From assembly GCA_038503035.1 (NCBI GenBank), contig JAVSML010024356.1:139736-203735 (forward strand): 64,000 nt of DNA, given 5' to 3'. Positions 24,545 through 36,985 of the stretch are shown here, in pieces (within the stretch, counting starts at the first letter, position 1; every line of letters begins with the position of its first letter). The position numbers and the translations under genes were made by a program. The DNA comes from Crocodylus rhombifer. Lineage: Eukaryota > Chordata > Crocodylia > Crocodylidae. The notes below the pieces were generated by a model. That model was not told where the DNA came from. It ran no database searches and worked only from the letters and a program-made list of their open reading frames with translations.

Positions 24545-24823
24545 GGGTACATCTACACGTGACACTGTGCTGCCCTAGTAATACACTGTAGCAATGTAGT
24601 GTCAGGGAGCAGCACAATCCACAATGCTGCAGCAACCTCACCCTAGCAACCTGCTCCTTCCTTATAGTGCATTCCTACAGTGATGTAGGGATAAAAAAGA
24701 TGATGAGCTGCCAGCACAACACAGTACAAACTGTTACTGTGCCATCATTTGGTACTTCCAAAAGAAAATATTAAATGACAGTGCATTACCAAAGGTGCTG
24801 TAGGGACCCATGTAGATGCACCC
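24545..24823. mobile_element. Palindromic-ended MITE, about 279 bp
   Basis: GGGTACATCTACACGTG at 24545 is mirrored by an end that reads GGGTGCATCTACATGG when inverted from 24823. The interior contains CTGTAGCAATGTAGTGTCAG and many short repeats. The target duplication is not certain. Related TCTACA-type ends occur at 33701-34005 and 45891-46152, and a related start at 63536. Confidence 0.65.
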
Positions 24824-26140
24824 ATTGGGTTGGAGGCTTAATTATTTTTTAATTACTGTTGAACATGAGGGGTGAAGGGCCCCCCTGCCCAGAACAGCTT
24901 ACAGCCACCTGGTAACTAAGTTATTCGCTTTGGAGATGGGAGACTTGGGTTGAAGCTCCCCGAAAGGACACTTAACTCAGGCCTCCCTCATCCTAGGTGA
25001 ATTGTCATAACTTCTGAAAGGGTCACCATCACCACAAGTAACCATAGCTGCTTGCATCTTGTGTGGCATTTACTCCTGTAGGCATTTGTTAGGCGCACTC
25101 ACGACTTGTCTACCAGAAGAGATACTATGAACAGGTGGCTTAAAAGTTCAAGGATCTCAGTTGTGAGATAAACACCAAGCTGTTCACACTTGCCATGTTG
25201 AAGGCAGCTCTGGGCATGCACAGAAGCACAATTTTTTTTCCTTTGACTAACTTTATTAGTAAAAACTTAGGTGCCTGCTGAACTTAGCTGGTTAATGGAT
25301 TAGTGCGAGTTTTGACGCTCTCACACTTCAACGCTCTTTCAGCCACTTAAACTCTCCTTAAGTACTTCTGTGAATCTGGGTCCATGGAAATAGCTAGTAA
25401 AAGCCCAGAGTTGTTGAGATTAAAGGTATATGCTCTTTTGTTTGAGCTTCACAAAGAAATAGTGATTCTCTAACAAACACCCTAGATATTAAAAAAATTA
25501 AAGTTAAAAATAAAAACAAAAACGGGAAGCAACAGGACTATGGAAGCACTAACCTGAGGAACAATGACATATTTAACCTCCTTTGTGAGTCAATGAAAAG
25601 AAAGTCTGAGGGAAGCAAGGTTTTTGCCGCGGCATTACTGTACGGCAGGCAAGTCACCCCCTCCCACACTCTCCCCTCCCCCTCAATGTTTATTGATCAA
25701 CTTTAAGCTTTACACTGTTCAAACACTACCTATTTTGAACACCAACTACAACAGCCCAGACAAACTGTACTTTAAAGTTTAATTAAGATTCATCATCTCT
25801 AGAAGCTAGAAATTGGTGTCTTAGACCATATATTAAAACCTTAATAGCAGCATAATAATTCTTAATATTGATCATGCAATGTTCTAAAAGTTATCTACAG
25901 GGAGTGCCACATTCAGCAGAATTGCTTTAGGGCTTCAAGAAAGCATGTTATAATAGAAAACAGACCCAAGTTATATCAAAGTAGCTGCACAGAAAACAAT
26001 GATAAAAAGGAAAACTGCCATAATTATGATGAGCTAGCCCCTAAACCATAGTTAAAGCTGTATTACAGGAAAGGAAGACTGACAACTGAGGAAGGAGTAA
26101 AAACAAATATGGGAAGGCAAAGGGACAAAGGTTGGGTTTC
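24824..26140. other. NCOA2: NCOA2 large intron, no feature seen
   Basis: Intron with a few weakly repeat-like stretches. No gene recognised. Confidence 0.4.
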
Positions 26141-26225
26141 AGATTCATAGATTGTTAGGGGCTGGAAAGGACCTTGTAGATCATTGGGTCCAGTCCACCT
26201 GTACCAAGCAGGGCTTAAGGGGGGG
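26141..26225 (-). mobile_element. CR1 3' end fragment
   Basis: AGATTCATAGATTGTTAGGG, CTGGAAAGGACCTTGTAGAT, CATTGGGTCCAG is the reverse complement of a CR1 3' terminus. Only the terminal 85 bases or so are present. Confidence 0.75.
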
Positions 26226-26369
26226 AAAAAGTAGCTAAAAATCCTTTAAGATGAGAGGAAGAGACAGCAAGAGAGAAACAAAATACAACATAGAACTGTT
26301 AATGACATGAAGCACTGCTTCAGAAGTCAGTTAGATACTAGGAAATAACAAAGGATACAAAGCTTGACT

Positions 26370-27890
26370 CATAGTTTCCTAGTTTCTAGGGTCGGGTTTG
26401 TAGGGTCGGAAGGGACCTGAGCAGATCATTGAGTCCGACCCCCTGCCATGGCAGGAAAGAGTACTGGGGTCAAATGACCCCAGCAAGGTGTACATCTAGC
26501 CTCCTCTTAAAGACCCCCAGGGTAGGAGCCAGCACCACTTCTCTTGGAAGTTGGTTCCAGATCCTAGCCGCCCTGACAGTGAAGTAGCGCCTCCTGATAT
26601 CTAGCCTAAATCTACCCTCTGCCAGCTTGTGACCGTTATTCCTAGTCACTCCTGACAGTGCTCGGGGGAACAGGGACTCCCCCAATGCCTGCTGATCCCC
26701 CCTGACTAGTTTATAACAGGCCACTAGATCCCCCCTCAGCCTTCTCTTGTGGAGGCTGAACAGGTTCAGGTCCCGTAGCCTCTCCTCGTAGGGCCTGCCC
26801 TGCTGTCCCCTGATCATACGAGTGGCCCTCCTCTGGACCCTCTCCATGCTGTCGACATCCCTCTTGAAGGGCGGCGCCCGGAACTGGACGCAGTAACTCC
26901 AGCTGCGGCCTGACCAGTGCCACACAGAGGGGGAGTATCACCTCCTTGGACCTGCCTGAGATGCATCTGTGGATGCATGACAAGGTGTGGTTGGCCTTCC
27001 TGACTGCATCCCCACACTGCCGGCCCATGTTCATCTTGGACTCCAAGATCCTTTTCTGCCTCTGCACTAACAAGAAGGGAATTCCCCAGCCTGTAGGTAT
27101 GCTGCTGAATGTTCCTCCCCAGGTGCATCACCTTGCACTTGTCGGTGTTGAATCCCATCCTATTCTCATCCACCCACCACTGTAACCTGTCTAGGTCTGA
27201 TAGCAGTCTATTCCTCCCTTCTAGCAAGCCCACATCCCCCCACATCTTAGTGTCATCAGCAAATTTGAACAGGGTGCTTTTTACCCCCTCATCTAAGTCA
27301 CTGATGAAGATGTTGAACAGTGCAGGCCTGAGGACCGAGCCCTGCGGAACCCCGCTGCCCACATCCCTCCAGGTCGAATACGACCCATCTACTACCACTC
27401 TCTGGGTACGGCCCTCCAGCCAGTTGGCAACACATTTGACTGTGTGGGTGTTGACACCACAGTTCCCTAGTTTCTTGATGAGAACGGGGTGAGAGAGAGA
27501 GTGTCGAAGGCCTTCCGAAAGTCCAGGAAGACTATGTCCACTGCTATCCTTGCATCTAAGGCTTTGGTGACCTGGTTGTAGAAGGCCACCAGGTTGGTCT
27601 GACAGGACCTGCTGCTAATGAACCCGTGTTGGCTGCACCTAAGCATAATCTCCCCTGCTGGCCCCTCGTGGATATGTGCCAGAATAATTCTCTCAAAAAA
27701 GCTTGCCCAGGATTGAGTTAAGACTAACTGGCCTATAGTTTCCCGGGTCCTCCTTCCTCCCCTTTTTGAAAATGGGAACCAAATTGGCCCTCTTCCAGTC
27801 CTCTGGCACCACACCAGAGCACCACGAGTGCTCGTAAAGTCGTGCCAGGGGTCCCACAATGACCTCAGCCAATTCCCTCAGATGCATAAA
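26370..27890 (-). mobile_element. CR1 LINE, 1.5 kb, best-preserved reverse transcriptase in window
   Basis: Read on the minus strand, it runs from the RT start (LRELAEVIVGPLARLY, WKRANLVPIFKKGR, NYRPVSLNSILGKLFE, SQHGFISSRSCQTNLVAF, VFLDFRKAFDT) through the palm (SGVPQGSVL, LFNIFISDLDEG, FADDTKMWG, FNTDKCKVMHLGR) to the thumb (VQRRATRMIRGQQGRPYEER, KRRLRGDLVACYKLVRG). The 3' UTR follows, ending near 26370. Few frame breaks are visible; one lies at a GA-dinucleotide run near 27490-27500, just after the KAFDT motif. It is 5'-truncated before the endonuclease and in the same orientation as NCOA2. Confidence 0.93.
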
Positions 27891-28273
27891 GATAAGAAAA
27901 CTAATAGGGTAGGTACCAGAAGAGGAAAGAAAGATGCATTTATACCAGCACTGAAATGCTATAATGCTTCTATTTTTCCCCACCTTAAAAAAACCCCAAC
28001 AAAAACAACAAAACACACCAAGTGTCTTGAGTCCTCCCATCCACGTGTTTCTTTGTCTTTTCCTTTCATTTCCAAGTAATTTCCAAATGATTTTGAAGAA
28101 TCACTTGTTATGTTGCTATGAACTAACCCTTTCAGGTTGGGCATGAGCTCTCTCAGGTCAGCATAGAACTGGAAGATAGATTTTGCTAAAGGGACTTGGG
28201 AATTGTAGCCTGCTGCAAGTCTTGCTGGGTATTAGTGCCATAGAATAAAAGGTTTCCTTCAGAAGAGGAAGAA

Positions 28274-28470
28274 ACCATAGATTAATACATTTTAAGATTA
28301 GAAGAGACTATTACCATAATCTGCTCTGACCTCCTGTTTAGTATACACAAATGATTTCTTCGAGCTAAAGCATCTTTTAAAGTATCCTGATTTAAAAGTT
28401 TAGGTGGCACAGGAACTATGATCTCCCTGAGCAAGTTTCTTTCACACTTCACCTCCTCTATCTGAGGAAT
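28274..28470 (-). mobile_element. Old CR1-type 3' end
   Basis: ACCATAGATTAATACATTTT, AAGATTAGAAGAGACTATTA and CTGCTCTGACCTCCTGTTTA follow the pattern of a common sauropsid CR1 3' tail in reverse orientation (usually ending TGATCATCTAGTCTGACCTC). The 5' limit is approximate. Confidence 0.6.
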
Positions 28471-29069
28471 GCTGTTCAAAGTTGGATACTGATTCTGACT
28501 GAATAAAAAATATGTATTTGCAGAACATAAAAATAAACATTTAGGAGAGTGGGATGTGAAGATGATTTTCCTAATTTGCATTGAGTGGTTTAATTTGGGG
28601 ATTAGGATGCTGTGGGTGTCTTGTGAAGTCTAAAAACATGTGCCAAGAAACTGCTTTGTATTCATTTGTCAGTTATGATATTGATAAAAAGAAAACTAGA
28701 CTAGTCTGGAGATCATAGGATCTGGACACAGCATGTTAGTCTCAGCTGACAAATGACTGCATCTCTGCCTAAGAATATTCAATGGTAAACTCACCAGCTG
28801 CAGATAATGCAGCAAGCAAATGGTGTTCTTCCATGCTCTTTTTCTCCTGGAACTGTCACTTATGTGATTTTTCACTTTAGGGCCTCTTGAGTTTGTACAC
28901 ACACAAGCTACAACAAACAAATGAAAGTTTGCCAAATTTACAGCTTTTATTTTAGTACCAGTCTGACTATGGATCCTTTTTTCAGCCTATAGGTCCACAC
29001 ACAGACCTATATTGAAAAAATAAATAAATGGGTGTGATTTCAAAAGTAAAGTAGTCATTCAAGTAAGCC
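28471..29069. other. NCOA2: NCOA2 large intron, no feature seen
   Basis: Intron sequence between CR1 copies. Nothing recognised. Confidence 0.4.
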
Positions 29070-30858
29070 TTCAAGTCAGCCGGCCCTGAGAATCTGCACC
29101 TCAGGGTACTCAAGGAGCTGGCGAGCATCATAGCCCAGCCCCTGGCACAGATCTTTAAAAACTCCTGGCACTCTGGTGTAGTGCCTGAAGACTGGAAGAA
29201 GGCCAATGTGGTGCCTATCTTCAAGAAAGGGAGGAAAGTGGATCTGGCTAACTATAGGCCCATTAGCCTGACTGCTATCCTGGGGAAGATCTTAGAAAAG
29301 TTTATTAAAGAGGCCATCCTTAATGGACTGGCTGACACCAACATCCTAAGGGATAGCCAGCATGGGTTTGTTGTGGGTAGGTCTTGCTTAACCAATCTCA
29401 ATTCCCTCTATGGCCAGGTGACCTATCACCTGGACAAGGGAGATGAGATTGATGTCATATATCTTGACTTCAAGAAAGCCTTCGATCTGGTATGACGAGG
29501 TCGAACGATCACAAACTCCTGCAAGACCATTTCAGACTGGACATAAGGAAGAATTTCTTTACTGTCCGAGCCCCCAAGGTCTGGAACAGTCTGCCAGCGG
29601 AGGTGGTTCAAGCACCTACATTGAACACCTTCAAGAGTAAATTGGATGCTTATCTTGCTGGGATCCTATGACCCCAGCTGACTTCCTGTCCTTTGGGCAG
29701 GGGGCTGGACTCGATCTCCTGAGGTCCCTTCCAGCCCTAATGTCTATGAAATCTCATGATCACCTCTTGGCAAAACTGGCCAATTGTGGCCTTGGGTCCA
29801 CCACGATCCGCTGGCTGGGAAACTGGCTCCGTGGTTGGACCCAGAGGGTTGTAATTGATGGCAGTAACTCATCATGGTGTCCTGTGACCAGTGGGGTCCC
29901 TAAAGGCTCTGTCCTTTGACCCATATTGTTCAACATCTTCATTAATGATGTGGACATTGGAGTCAGGAGTGGACTGGCCAAGTTTGCCGATGACACCAAA
30001 ATTTGGGGCAAAGCATTCACACCAGAAGATAGGTGGGTGATCCAGGCTGACCTGGACAGGCTCAGAAAATGGGCGGACAAGAACCTGATGGTGTTTAACA
30101 CTGAAAAATGCAAGGTTCTCCACCTTGGGAAGAAAAACCTGCAGCGTCCTTATAGGCTCAGCAGTGTTATGCTGGCTAGCAGGCTAGCACTACAGAAGAA
30201 AGAGACTTGTGTTCATTGACCACAAGATGAACATGAGCCCGCAATGCAATGCTGCGGCTAGTAAAGTGACCAAAATGCTGGCTTGCATCCATAGATGCTC
30301 CTCAAGCAAATCCCAGGACATCATTCTCCCCTTGTACTTACCCTTGGTGAGGCCACAGCTGGAGTACTGCGTCCAGTTTTGGGCTCCACAATTCAAAAAG
30401 GATGTGGAGAAGCTTCAGAAAGTCCAGAGAAGAGCCACACGCATGACCAGAGGTCAGGAAAACAGACCTTATGACGACAGGCTGAGAGCCATAGGGCTGT
30501 TTAGCCTGGAAACGCGTAGGCTCAGGGGTGACCTGATGGCCACCTATAAGTTTATCTGGGGTGACCACCAGTATCTGGGGGAATGTTTGTTCACCAGAGC
30601 GCCCCAAGGGATGATGAAGTTGAACGGTCATAAACTACTACAAGACCGTTTCAGGCTGGACATAAGGAAGACTTTCTTTACTGTCTGAGCCCCCAAGATG
30701 TGGAACAGTCTGCCAGCGGAGGTGGTTCAAGTACCTACACTGAACACCTTCAGGAGCAAATTGGATCCCAGCTGACTTCCTGTCCTTTGGGCAGGGGGCT
30801 AGACTCGATGATCTTCCGAGGTCCCTTCCAGCCCTAATGTCTATGAAATCTATGAAAT
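29070..30858 (+). mobile_element. CR1 LINE, 1.8 kb, interrupted by a second CR1
   Basis: The 5' part encodes LHLRVLKELASIIAQPLAQI, VVPEDWKKANVVPIFKKGRK, NYRPISLTAILGKILEKFI, SQHGFVVGRSCLTNL and VIYLDFKKAFDLV. After the inserted CR1 tail (29493-29750) the same protein resumes as HDHLLAKLANCGLGSTTIRW, then GVPKGSVL (followed by a stop), [54 protein letters not shown] and [17 protein letters not shown] standard CR1 3' UTR ends at 30858. Excluding the insert it is a 5'-truncated copy of about 1.5 kb, antisense to NCOA2. Confidence 0.92.
29493..29750 (+). mobile_element. CR1 3' end inserted into another CR1
   Basis: This 258-bp CR1 tail (GACGAGGTCGAACGATCACA start; CCTTCCAGCCCTAATGTCTA near the end) splits the host CR1. 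The uninterrupted host sequence is visible at 42335-42360 (GATCGGGTATCTCATGATCA). Here GATCTGGTAT precedes and ATCTCATGATCA follows the insert, with at most an AT duplication. Both elements have the same orientation. Confidence 0.88.
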
Positions 30859-32422
30859 TTGGACTCCAGTTTGCCTTAAAATGAGCCCTAATCAAAAATC
30901 CTTTAAGATGCAATGGACCCACAAATTTTCATTGCTGAAAAATATGACATAGCAGGATGTTTCCTTTCTACCCCCTCTTTTAAAAGGAAATACGGCATTT
31001 TGGGGAAGTAAAGAGCCAGCATTCAGGTTGTAATCAAAAGCATAAAAGTCACATGAAAAAAGCCATGGTAGATGAATGTATTTTGATGGAGGCATCATCA
31101 CTACTATGAAGAAACAAATTTGCTATTCAGTAAACTAATCCCCACCAAAATAACCTGGTTTAAATTAATGACAAGACTTGTTTTAATTAGAAGCTTATGT
31201 AACATGCTACCAAGATTTACATGCTGAATGTATTAACTATTTGCACTGGGGATTTGGGCACCATAAAGTTAGTTTCCCTTACATTTCATACTTTTCAAGA
31301 CTAACAAAGGCTAGTAACATGGAAACTAAACCTCTTTTTCTATACATTTGATTCACACAATCTAAAACATTAAAGCATTTTTATAGCACTAAATACACTT
31401 TTATAGTAATATTAATGTTTGGCACAATACACCACAGAAGCTCTCTGTGTTTCAGGTTCATGGCGACTTGGTACTTGTGGAAGTAGCACGAAAGCAACAC
31501 ACTTCCTCAGCAATTAAAGGCAACCCCCCCATGAGGTTTGCTACATTTGCATGTATCACTGACTCCATTCTAAACAGTAGAGACGACTGAAAAGCAGGAA
31601 GAGAAATCTCTCTCTCCTGTACAAGACACTTAACTTGCCTTTTATGGATGAAGACGAATAAAAAGGACAGTGAATATTCTGTGAAGACTAGATGTTAAAA
31701 ACAACAAAACACCTTCATTATAGCATTCAATCAAATTACAGAACAAATGCTTTAGATATACCCAAACAGCATGGTAAATATAGTAAAGCAACCTGAACCC
31801 TCTAGCATCCTAAAAGGTACAGCAGCACTGAAGCACTATAATTTTAAGATTAAGCTCCTTGGATCAGGCTTTCAGCTCCATCCACACAGCATAAATGGCA
31901 CAAACAATAGCAGAAAAGGCAAAAAAAGGAGAGAGTAGATTTCTGTCCTTCAAATATCTTACATTCATGCTCTACTAGTCTTGCATGATTGTCTCTGTTT
32001 GATATTTAACAATTATGAAAGGAAAAAGAGAGCAAAATGGGGAAAGATCAAAGAAAAGCAAAAAACAAGAAGGATGCAGTACAAATAATTGAGTTTTCCC
32101 GGAATAACATGCCAATAATTGCTATTCTGACTTAAAAAAGACCACCATCTCCAAGAATATAGGTTAATTCTGTTTCTCTTCAAGTTTAATGCATGCCACA
32201 CTTCTGATCTTAAGCTGTATATTGAGTTGCTAATAAAGGGGTGGGTATATGTCAGTGATGAAACTTAAAATAGCTGAAAAGCCATGTTTTCCATCTCAAA
32301 TGTATTGACTGGTCAGCTTAACTGATAACATGATGTTCCTGAAGCATGCCAGTGATGTTTATTTTTGATCTATGGTAATTTAATTTATACACTGTGCAAG
32401 TGACACAGTATACAACCTAGTA
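30859..32422. other. NCOA2: NCOA2 large intron, no feature seen
   Basis: AT-rich intron. No recognised repeat, exon or RNA gene. Confidence 0.4.
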
Positions 32423-32596
32423 CCGTGGTTTTCGACCTGTGGTCTGTTGACCCTGGGGGTCCACAGGTTATGTCCAACAGGTCCGTTAAAGATTACTATG
32501 AACAAACAAAGTATGTGAATACCCACACTTATAATTTAAAGGGGTCTGCACCTCCATTTGTCATTTTTCAGGCAAATGAAAAGGTTGAAACTACTG
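32423..32596. mobile_element. Short hAT MITE, 174 bp, 8-bp target duplication
   Basis: The ends are CCGTGGTTTTCGACCTGTGG at 32423 and, inverted from 32596, CAGTAGTTTCAACCTTTTC. The flanking octamers are ACCTAGTA (32415-32422) and ACCTAGTG (32597-32604), matching at 7 of 8. No coding content. Confidence 0.82.
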
Positions 32597-32732
32597 ACCT
32601 AGTGCGAATCTCTTTACATGTGCTTTGTTTCTGTACCCACTTTCTTAAGCAAAAACCACAAATCAAACAGTACACTAGATTAGATAACAAGACAAGGTAA
32701 CAATGTAATTTATATTAGGAAAAAATGATTAG

Positions 32733-33624
32733 TGTCATGGGGTGGGGTCCCTAGGGATGGCCATGATGCCCCTAGGGCCCTGTGACCTTGCTAGCTTCTC
32801 CCCAAGGATGCCTTCTATTCTCTCCTGCCACATCTTGATCGTTAAGAAAATAGATGGTGGATAGAGAGGCTGCCCTCAAGGTGCTGCTCAAGGGACACCC
32901 CAATCCTTATAGGCTAGATGCATGACTCCAAAACTGCCCCTTTATCATGCCCCATACCTTGCATATGGTATTCAAAAGTTGTCCCTCTGAGGCCTTGATA
33001 TAGTTCAGCCTCCCTTTGTCACTGGGCTCTCTGCAGCCCCATGTCTACACCCTCACTGGCGCTGGGCTCTCCACAGCCCCTCTGTCACCCCCACTTCACC
33101 CCCTAGCACTGTGCCTGCTGGTGCTGGGGTCTCCACACTGTAGTGTGCCCCAATGAGGCCACCTCCTCCCCAGTAGACTCAGCTCAGTCTACCAGTTTAA
33201 ATAACAACATAAAACACCAACCCCTATGCTATAATGTAATACATGTAGTGCAGAGTGCACTCTGTCCCTTTAAAAGAGGCACAAACATTAAGTACGTTGT
33301 AGCCTGGTGAGCTCTGGGAGCCCCACTAGTCCTCCAAGTAGTATATCAGGTGGCCACAGCATCTCTGGGCAGTCCTTTTCTGCAGGCTCCTTCCCCTGGC
33401 TGCTGCCAGAGAATTAACCTCTGCTGGCTTCAGCCCTGGGGTTTATGTGTGCCCAGGGCCCTGCCTCTTTCCAGTCAGCTGACCGGGTGCAGGTGTAGGC
33501 TAATTCTCTCGTTAGCCTGCTGCCACAGTAACCTGCACCTTTGGGGTTTCTGCCTGGCTCCTAGGGCCCTCTCTCTAGGCAGATTCTGCCCTTAAAAAAG
33601 ACGACACCTTAGTGCCCTGTGACA
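32733..33624. mobile_element. Solo LTR, 892 bp, perfect 5-bp target duplication
   Basis: The element begins TGTCATGGGGTGGGG and ends GCCCTGTGACA, with a short inverted TG...CA terminus. It is flanked on both sides by ATTAG (32728-32732 and 33625-33629). TG...CA ends with a 5-bp duplication fit a solo LTR of an endogenous retrovirus or Gypsy-type element. No internal gag, pol or env sequence is present. Transcriptional orientation is not clear; CCCTTTAAAAGAGGC near 33268 may be a TATA-like box if it reads on the plus strand. Confidence 0.75.
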
Positions 33625-33700
33625 ATTAGTTATTCTGAAATAGTAAGCTAGATTACAGTTAGACCCAAGCAAGCAAAAAAAGCTGCTCAGTGATCCACTA

Positions 33701-34005
33701 AAGCCTAGCTCACACTCAGATTCTGTACTGCTTTAACTATATTTGTTAAAGGTAGGATTTTTTAAATGGAATACTAATACCAGAACAAGCCCTGCTATGG
33801 ACACAATGGTCCAGAAGCACTAGAATAAAGGTGCCCTCTACAATCCTTCCCATGTAGGAACTAACCATATTGGTATAAGCACATTTAACACCAGTGTAAC
33901 CACATCCACATGAGATGGGCTGTATCACTTTAAATCTACTACATAGATAGCATAATATGTATAGTTAAGTTGGTACAATTTGTGTGCATGTAGATAAGGC
34001 CTAAG
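33701..34005. mobile_element. Palindromic-ended MITE, about 305 bp
   Basis: AAGCCTAGCTCACACTCAGA, then TGTACTGCTTTAACTATA on the left corresponds to AGGCCTTATCTACATGCACA, then TGTACCAACTTAACTATA inverted from the right. The inner 18 bases match at about 14 positions. No certain target duplication. Confidence 0.5.
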
Positions 34006-36985
34006 CCATCTAGTCTCCAGTAAAATGTGCAATGCCTATAAAATTTCACTGAGCTTGCTGCCTAATGACTACAAAACGTTCAGTTCATCAGAGCTAAAAC
34101 AAACACTGACTTTCTGCATTACCTAAATGTAGTTTAGCTTGTTCAGTGAATCAGTAGTTCTCTGGAGGCAAGTAAGTGGGAAAGTCACCCTCACTGGATA
34201 TTTAGCCAAAGAGCTTTACAACACACCGTGGAAGATCAAAGCTATTTTCAATACTCCATACTCAGCTGTAGGTAGAGAAGCAGCAAGGCAAATAGTTTTT
34301 CTTCAAGTCTACTTGCATATAAACTATTTTGCTTCACGACACAAATTCCTTTGACATACTGACTTCAGTCTTAAAACTTTACCAGCATTAAAATACAGAG
34401 CATACATGAAATGGCAACCATGCAGAAAACTTCTTCTAAAAAATTAATTTCTTTCTCCTAACCAGAAATGAATAAGGACCGTGTTATCAATTTTGTGAGA
34501 GAAAACTCGCACACAAGCTACTGAATTTAAGTATAGAACTATTTGCATAAAAATATATGTCAGTGTATTAAGCTTGTCATTTGGTAAAGTACTTTTTACA
34601 TGTGCCAAATTAAGTTCGTGGAGCCTTACTAACTTCACAGGGCTACTCATATGTTAAAAGTTAGACACATACTTAAGTGCTTTTCTGAAGACGCATCATA
34701 ACATTAAGAGTAGAGGCCAAAACCACCACTCGTATCTTTACAACTGTGGTGTTCTTCCAGTACAGAAGAAAGTAAATGTATTCCAGTTGGGAGCTGTTCC
34801 TGGATTACAAAATAACATTTCTATTAGGGAAAAACCTTTTAATGGAATCAAAATTGAATCTAGAAAAAAAGTCTCTCTCTCATCTTTTTACCATTTAAAA
34901 GGCAGGGGTTTTCTTTGGGGAAGAAGGGTGATTTTTTTAAAGCATGCACAGATTCAACAATCCTTGTTCCACATCCCCACCAAGTACTTGTTTGTCATGT
35001 ACTCTTTTATCATTCATACAGTGATTCATACAACTCAGGGTCTGACTTGTAAAGCTATTCTGAAAATGAGATCTGACGGTTTAATATAGATATTAACCAT
35101 CAGATCGATAACCACCATCTTGATATCCATACAATACATTACTACATATTTAATATGCTGAGCACAAATCCTCTTATGTGAACTATGCACTAGTAGAAGA
35201 GCAGCAAAAGCTGGTGATATCTGGAAGTTGCAAGACAAAGATGGCATGTAAAGGTGTATTTAGAGGTAATTTAGTATGCAAGTAAAAATAAAAAAAAATT
35301 TAACAACATACCAGTCAAGGGAAGACAAGCAAATTCTGAAAAGGCTCTAGAAAACAAAAGGGCATGCAGTTTACAAGGAACCAAACTATAAAACATGAAC
35401 TTGTGATGGAAAGGGGTCTTGATGGGAATGGAGAAAAATCCACTCATCTTTCAATTCAGGACAAATCTGATCCTGCCAGGTTCCCACTGGCATAGTTGCA
35501 GGGCCATTATGCCAAGCTTGGGAAACTCAAAGGAATGGGGGGGATGGGATTCTCCCGGACCTTTGGGGAGGAAGGCAAAGGCAGGACTATATAAAGGTAA
35601 AGAGATGGTTCAATGATAATGTTAGAAAGAACATCTTGAATGTTCAACTACTGACAGAGATTCACCAAAAAAAGCATTTTTCTCAGTAAATGGACTTAGC
35701 TTGAGAATCCAGGCTTCTGAGACTGGTGCAAATGATTAAAAAGAGCATTCAAGTAAGAAATGGTGGGTATTGGAGAGACTCGTGTAATCTTCTGAGTTTA
35801 ACACACAGGATGAGGAAGATCAGGTAAATGAGGATACAGCAATGGAGAAAGGATCATCAGCATGTACAAAGATGTAAGAAAGGAAAAAAATTCTAATATT
35901 GATGAGAATGGGTAGGTGATACAGCTAAGGCCAGAACTGCGCACCTAATCCAGCTAGGAAACTTGATGAGATCTGTGGCAGATAACTGAAATATTTGTAT
36001 ATTGATGAAAAGAACCTACACAGAAAAATGGGGGAACTAACATATATAGTGTCAGACATGACAGATACATTAAAAGGATTACAGAAACACAGAGGAATAA
36101 CAATCATGACAGAACACAGCTATGAAGAACATTTGCTATTAAAAAAATTAAGGTAAATGAAGGAAGTGATGTACATTAATTAAAGAAGGGAAGTGATGTA
36201 CATTAATTATGTAATGGACTATAAAGGAATAAGGGATAGCTGCAATAACGTAGAAGACATTTGGATCAGGTTGATTTTGCAACAGGATGGTAAAAGAAGT
36301 CCTAATGGGGAAGTTTTGCGAGTCTGCTGTAGAATAACAGCTCTAAGTAGGAGTGGAGATCTTTGTAATATGATTGAAAAAAATAATACTATTAGGAATT
36401 GTGTCACTGTGGGAGACTGTCCTTATATAGGCTAACAACCATTACTAATATTGGCAGGGCCCAGCTATTTCTGGCCGTGGAACAGCTAATTCCTCCACCA
36501 GAACCAGTAAGAAGTAAAGTTATTTTAGACTCAGTTGAATAAGAAGTCATTATATAAATGCTGTAGAAAATAACCTTCAACCAAGTGTTCAGAAGTTGAT
36601 TCTATTTAAATTAAGTGGAAAAAGTAAACAAAAACAGGTCTGTTAAGATTTCAATTTCAAAAGGACAAACTGAGAAACTAAAGCAACTGGCTGGTGACAT
36701 CAACCATACTAAAGTAGTCCAGTGCTGGATGGATAAGGTTTAGGATTTCTTTAAGTCAAAGGTGAAAAACCTACTTAGAAAACATCTCTCAAACAATGAT
36801 GGGGGGAAAAAACCCTTGCAGGAAAGTGCTTCATACAGCAACTACTTCCAAAAAAGGATATTAAGACATTCTATTTAAAAAAAAAAAAAACCTGGGTAAA
36901 ATAACTGATCAGAAAAAAAATCCTATTTTTTTTTATGGATGAGAAAGCTTAGGAACAAAGTGAGGAAAACAAAAATCAAACTGAG
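34006..36985. other. NCOA2: NCOA2 large intron, mostly unique
   Basis: AT-rich intron with no recognised gene. A 27-bp-spaced duplication lies at 36162-36209: GGAAGTGATGTACATTAATT occurs twice. Confidence 0.4.
36162..36209 (+). repeat. 27-bp local tandem duplication
   Basis: GGAAGTGATGTACATTAATT plus A occurs at 36162-36182 and again at 36189-36209, separated by AAGAAG. Confidence 0.85.
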
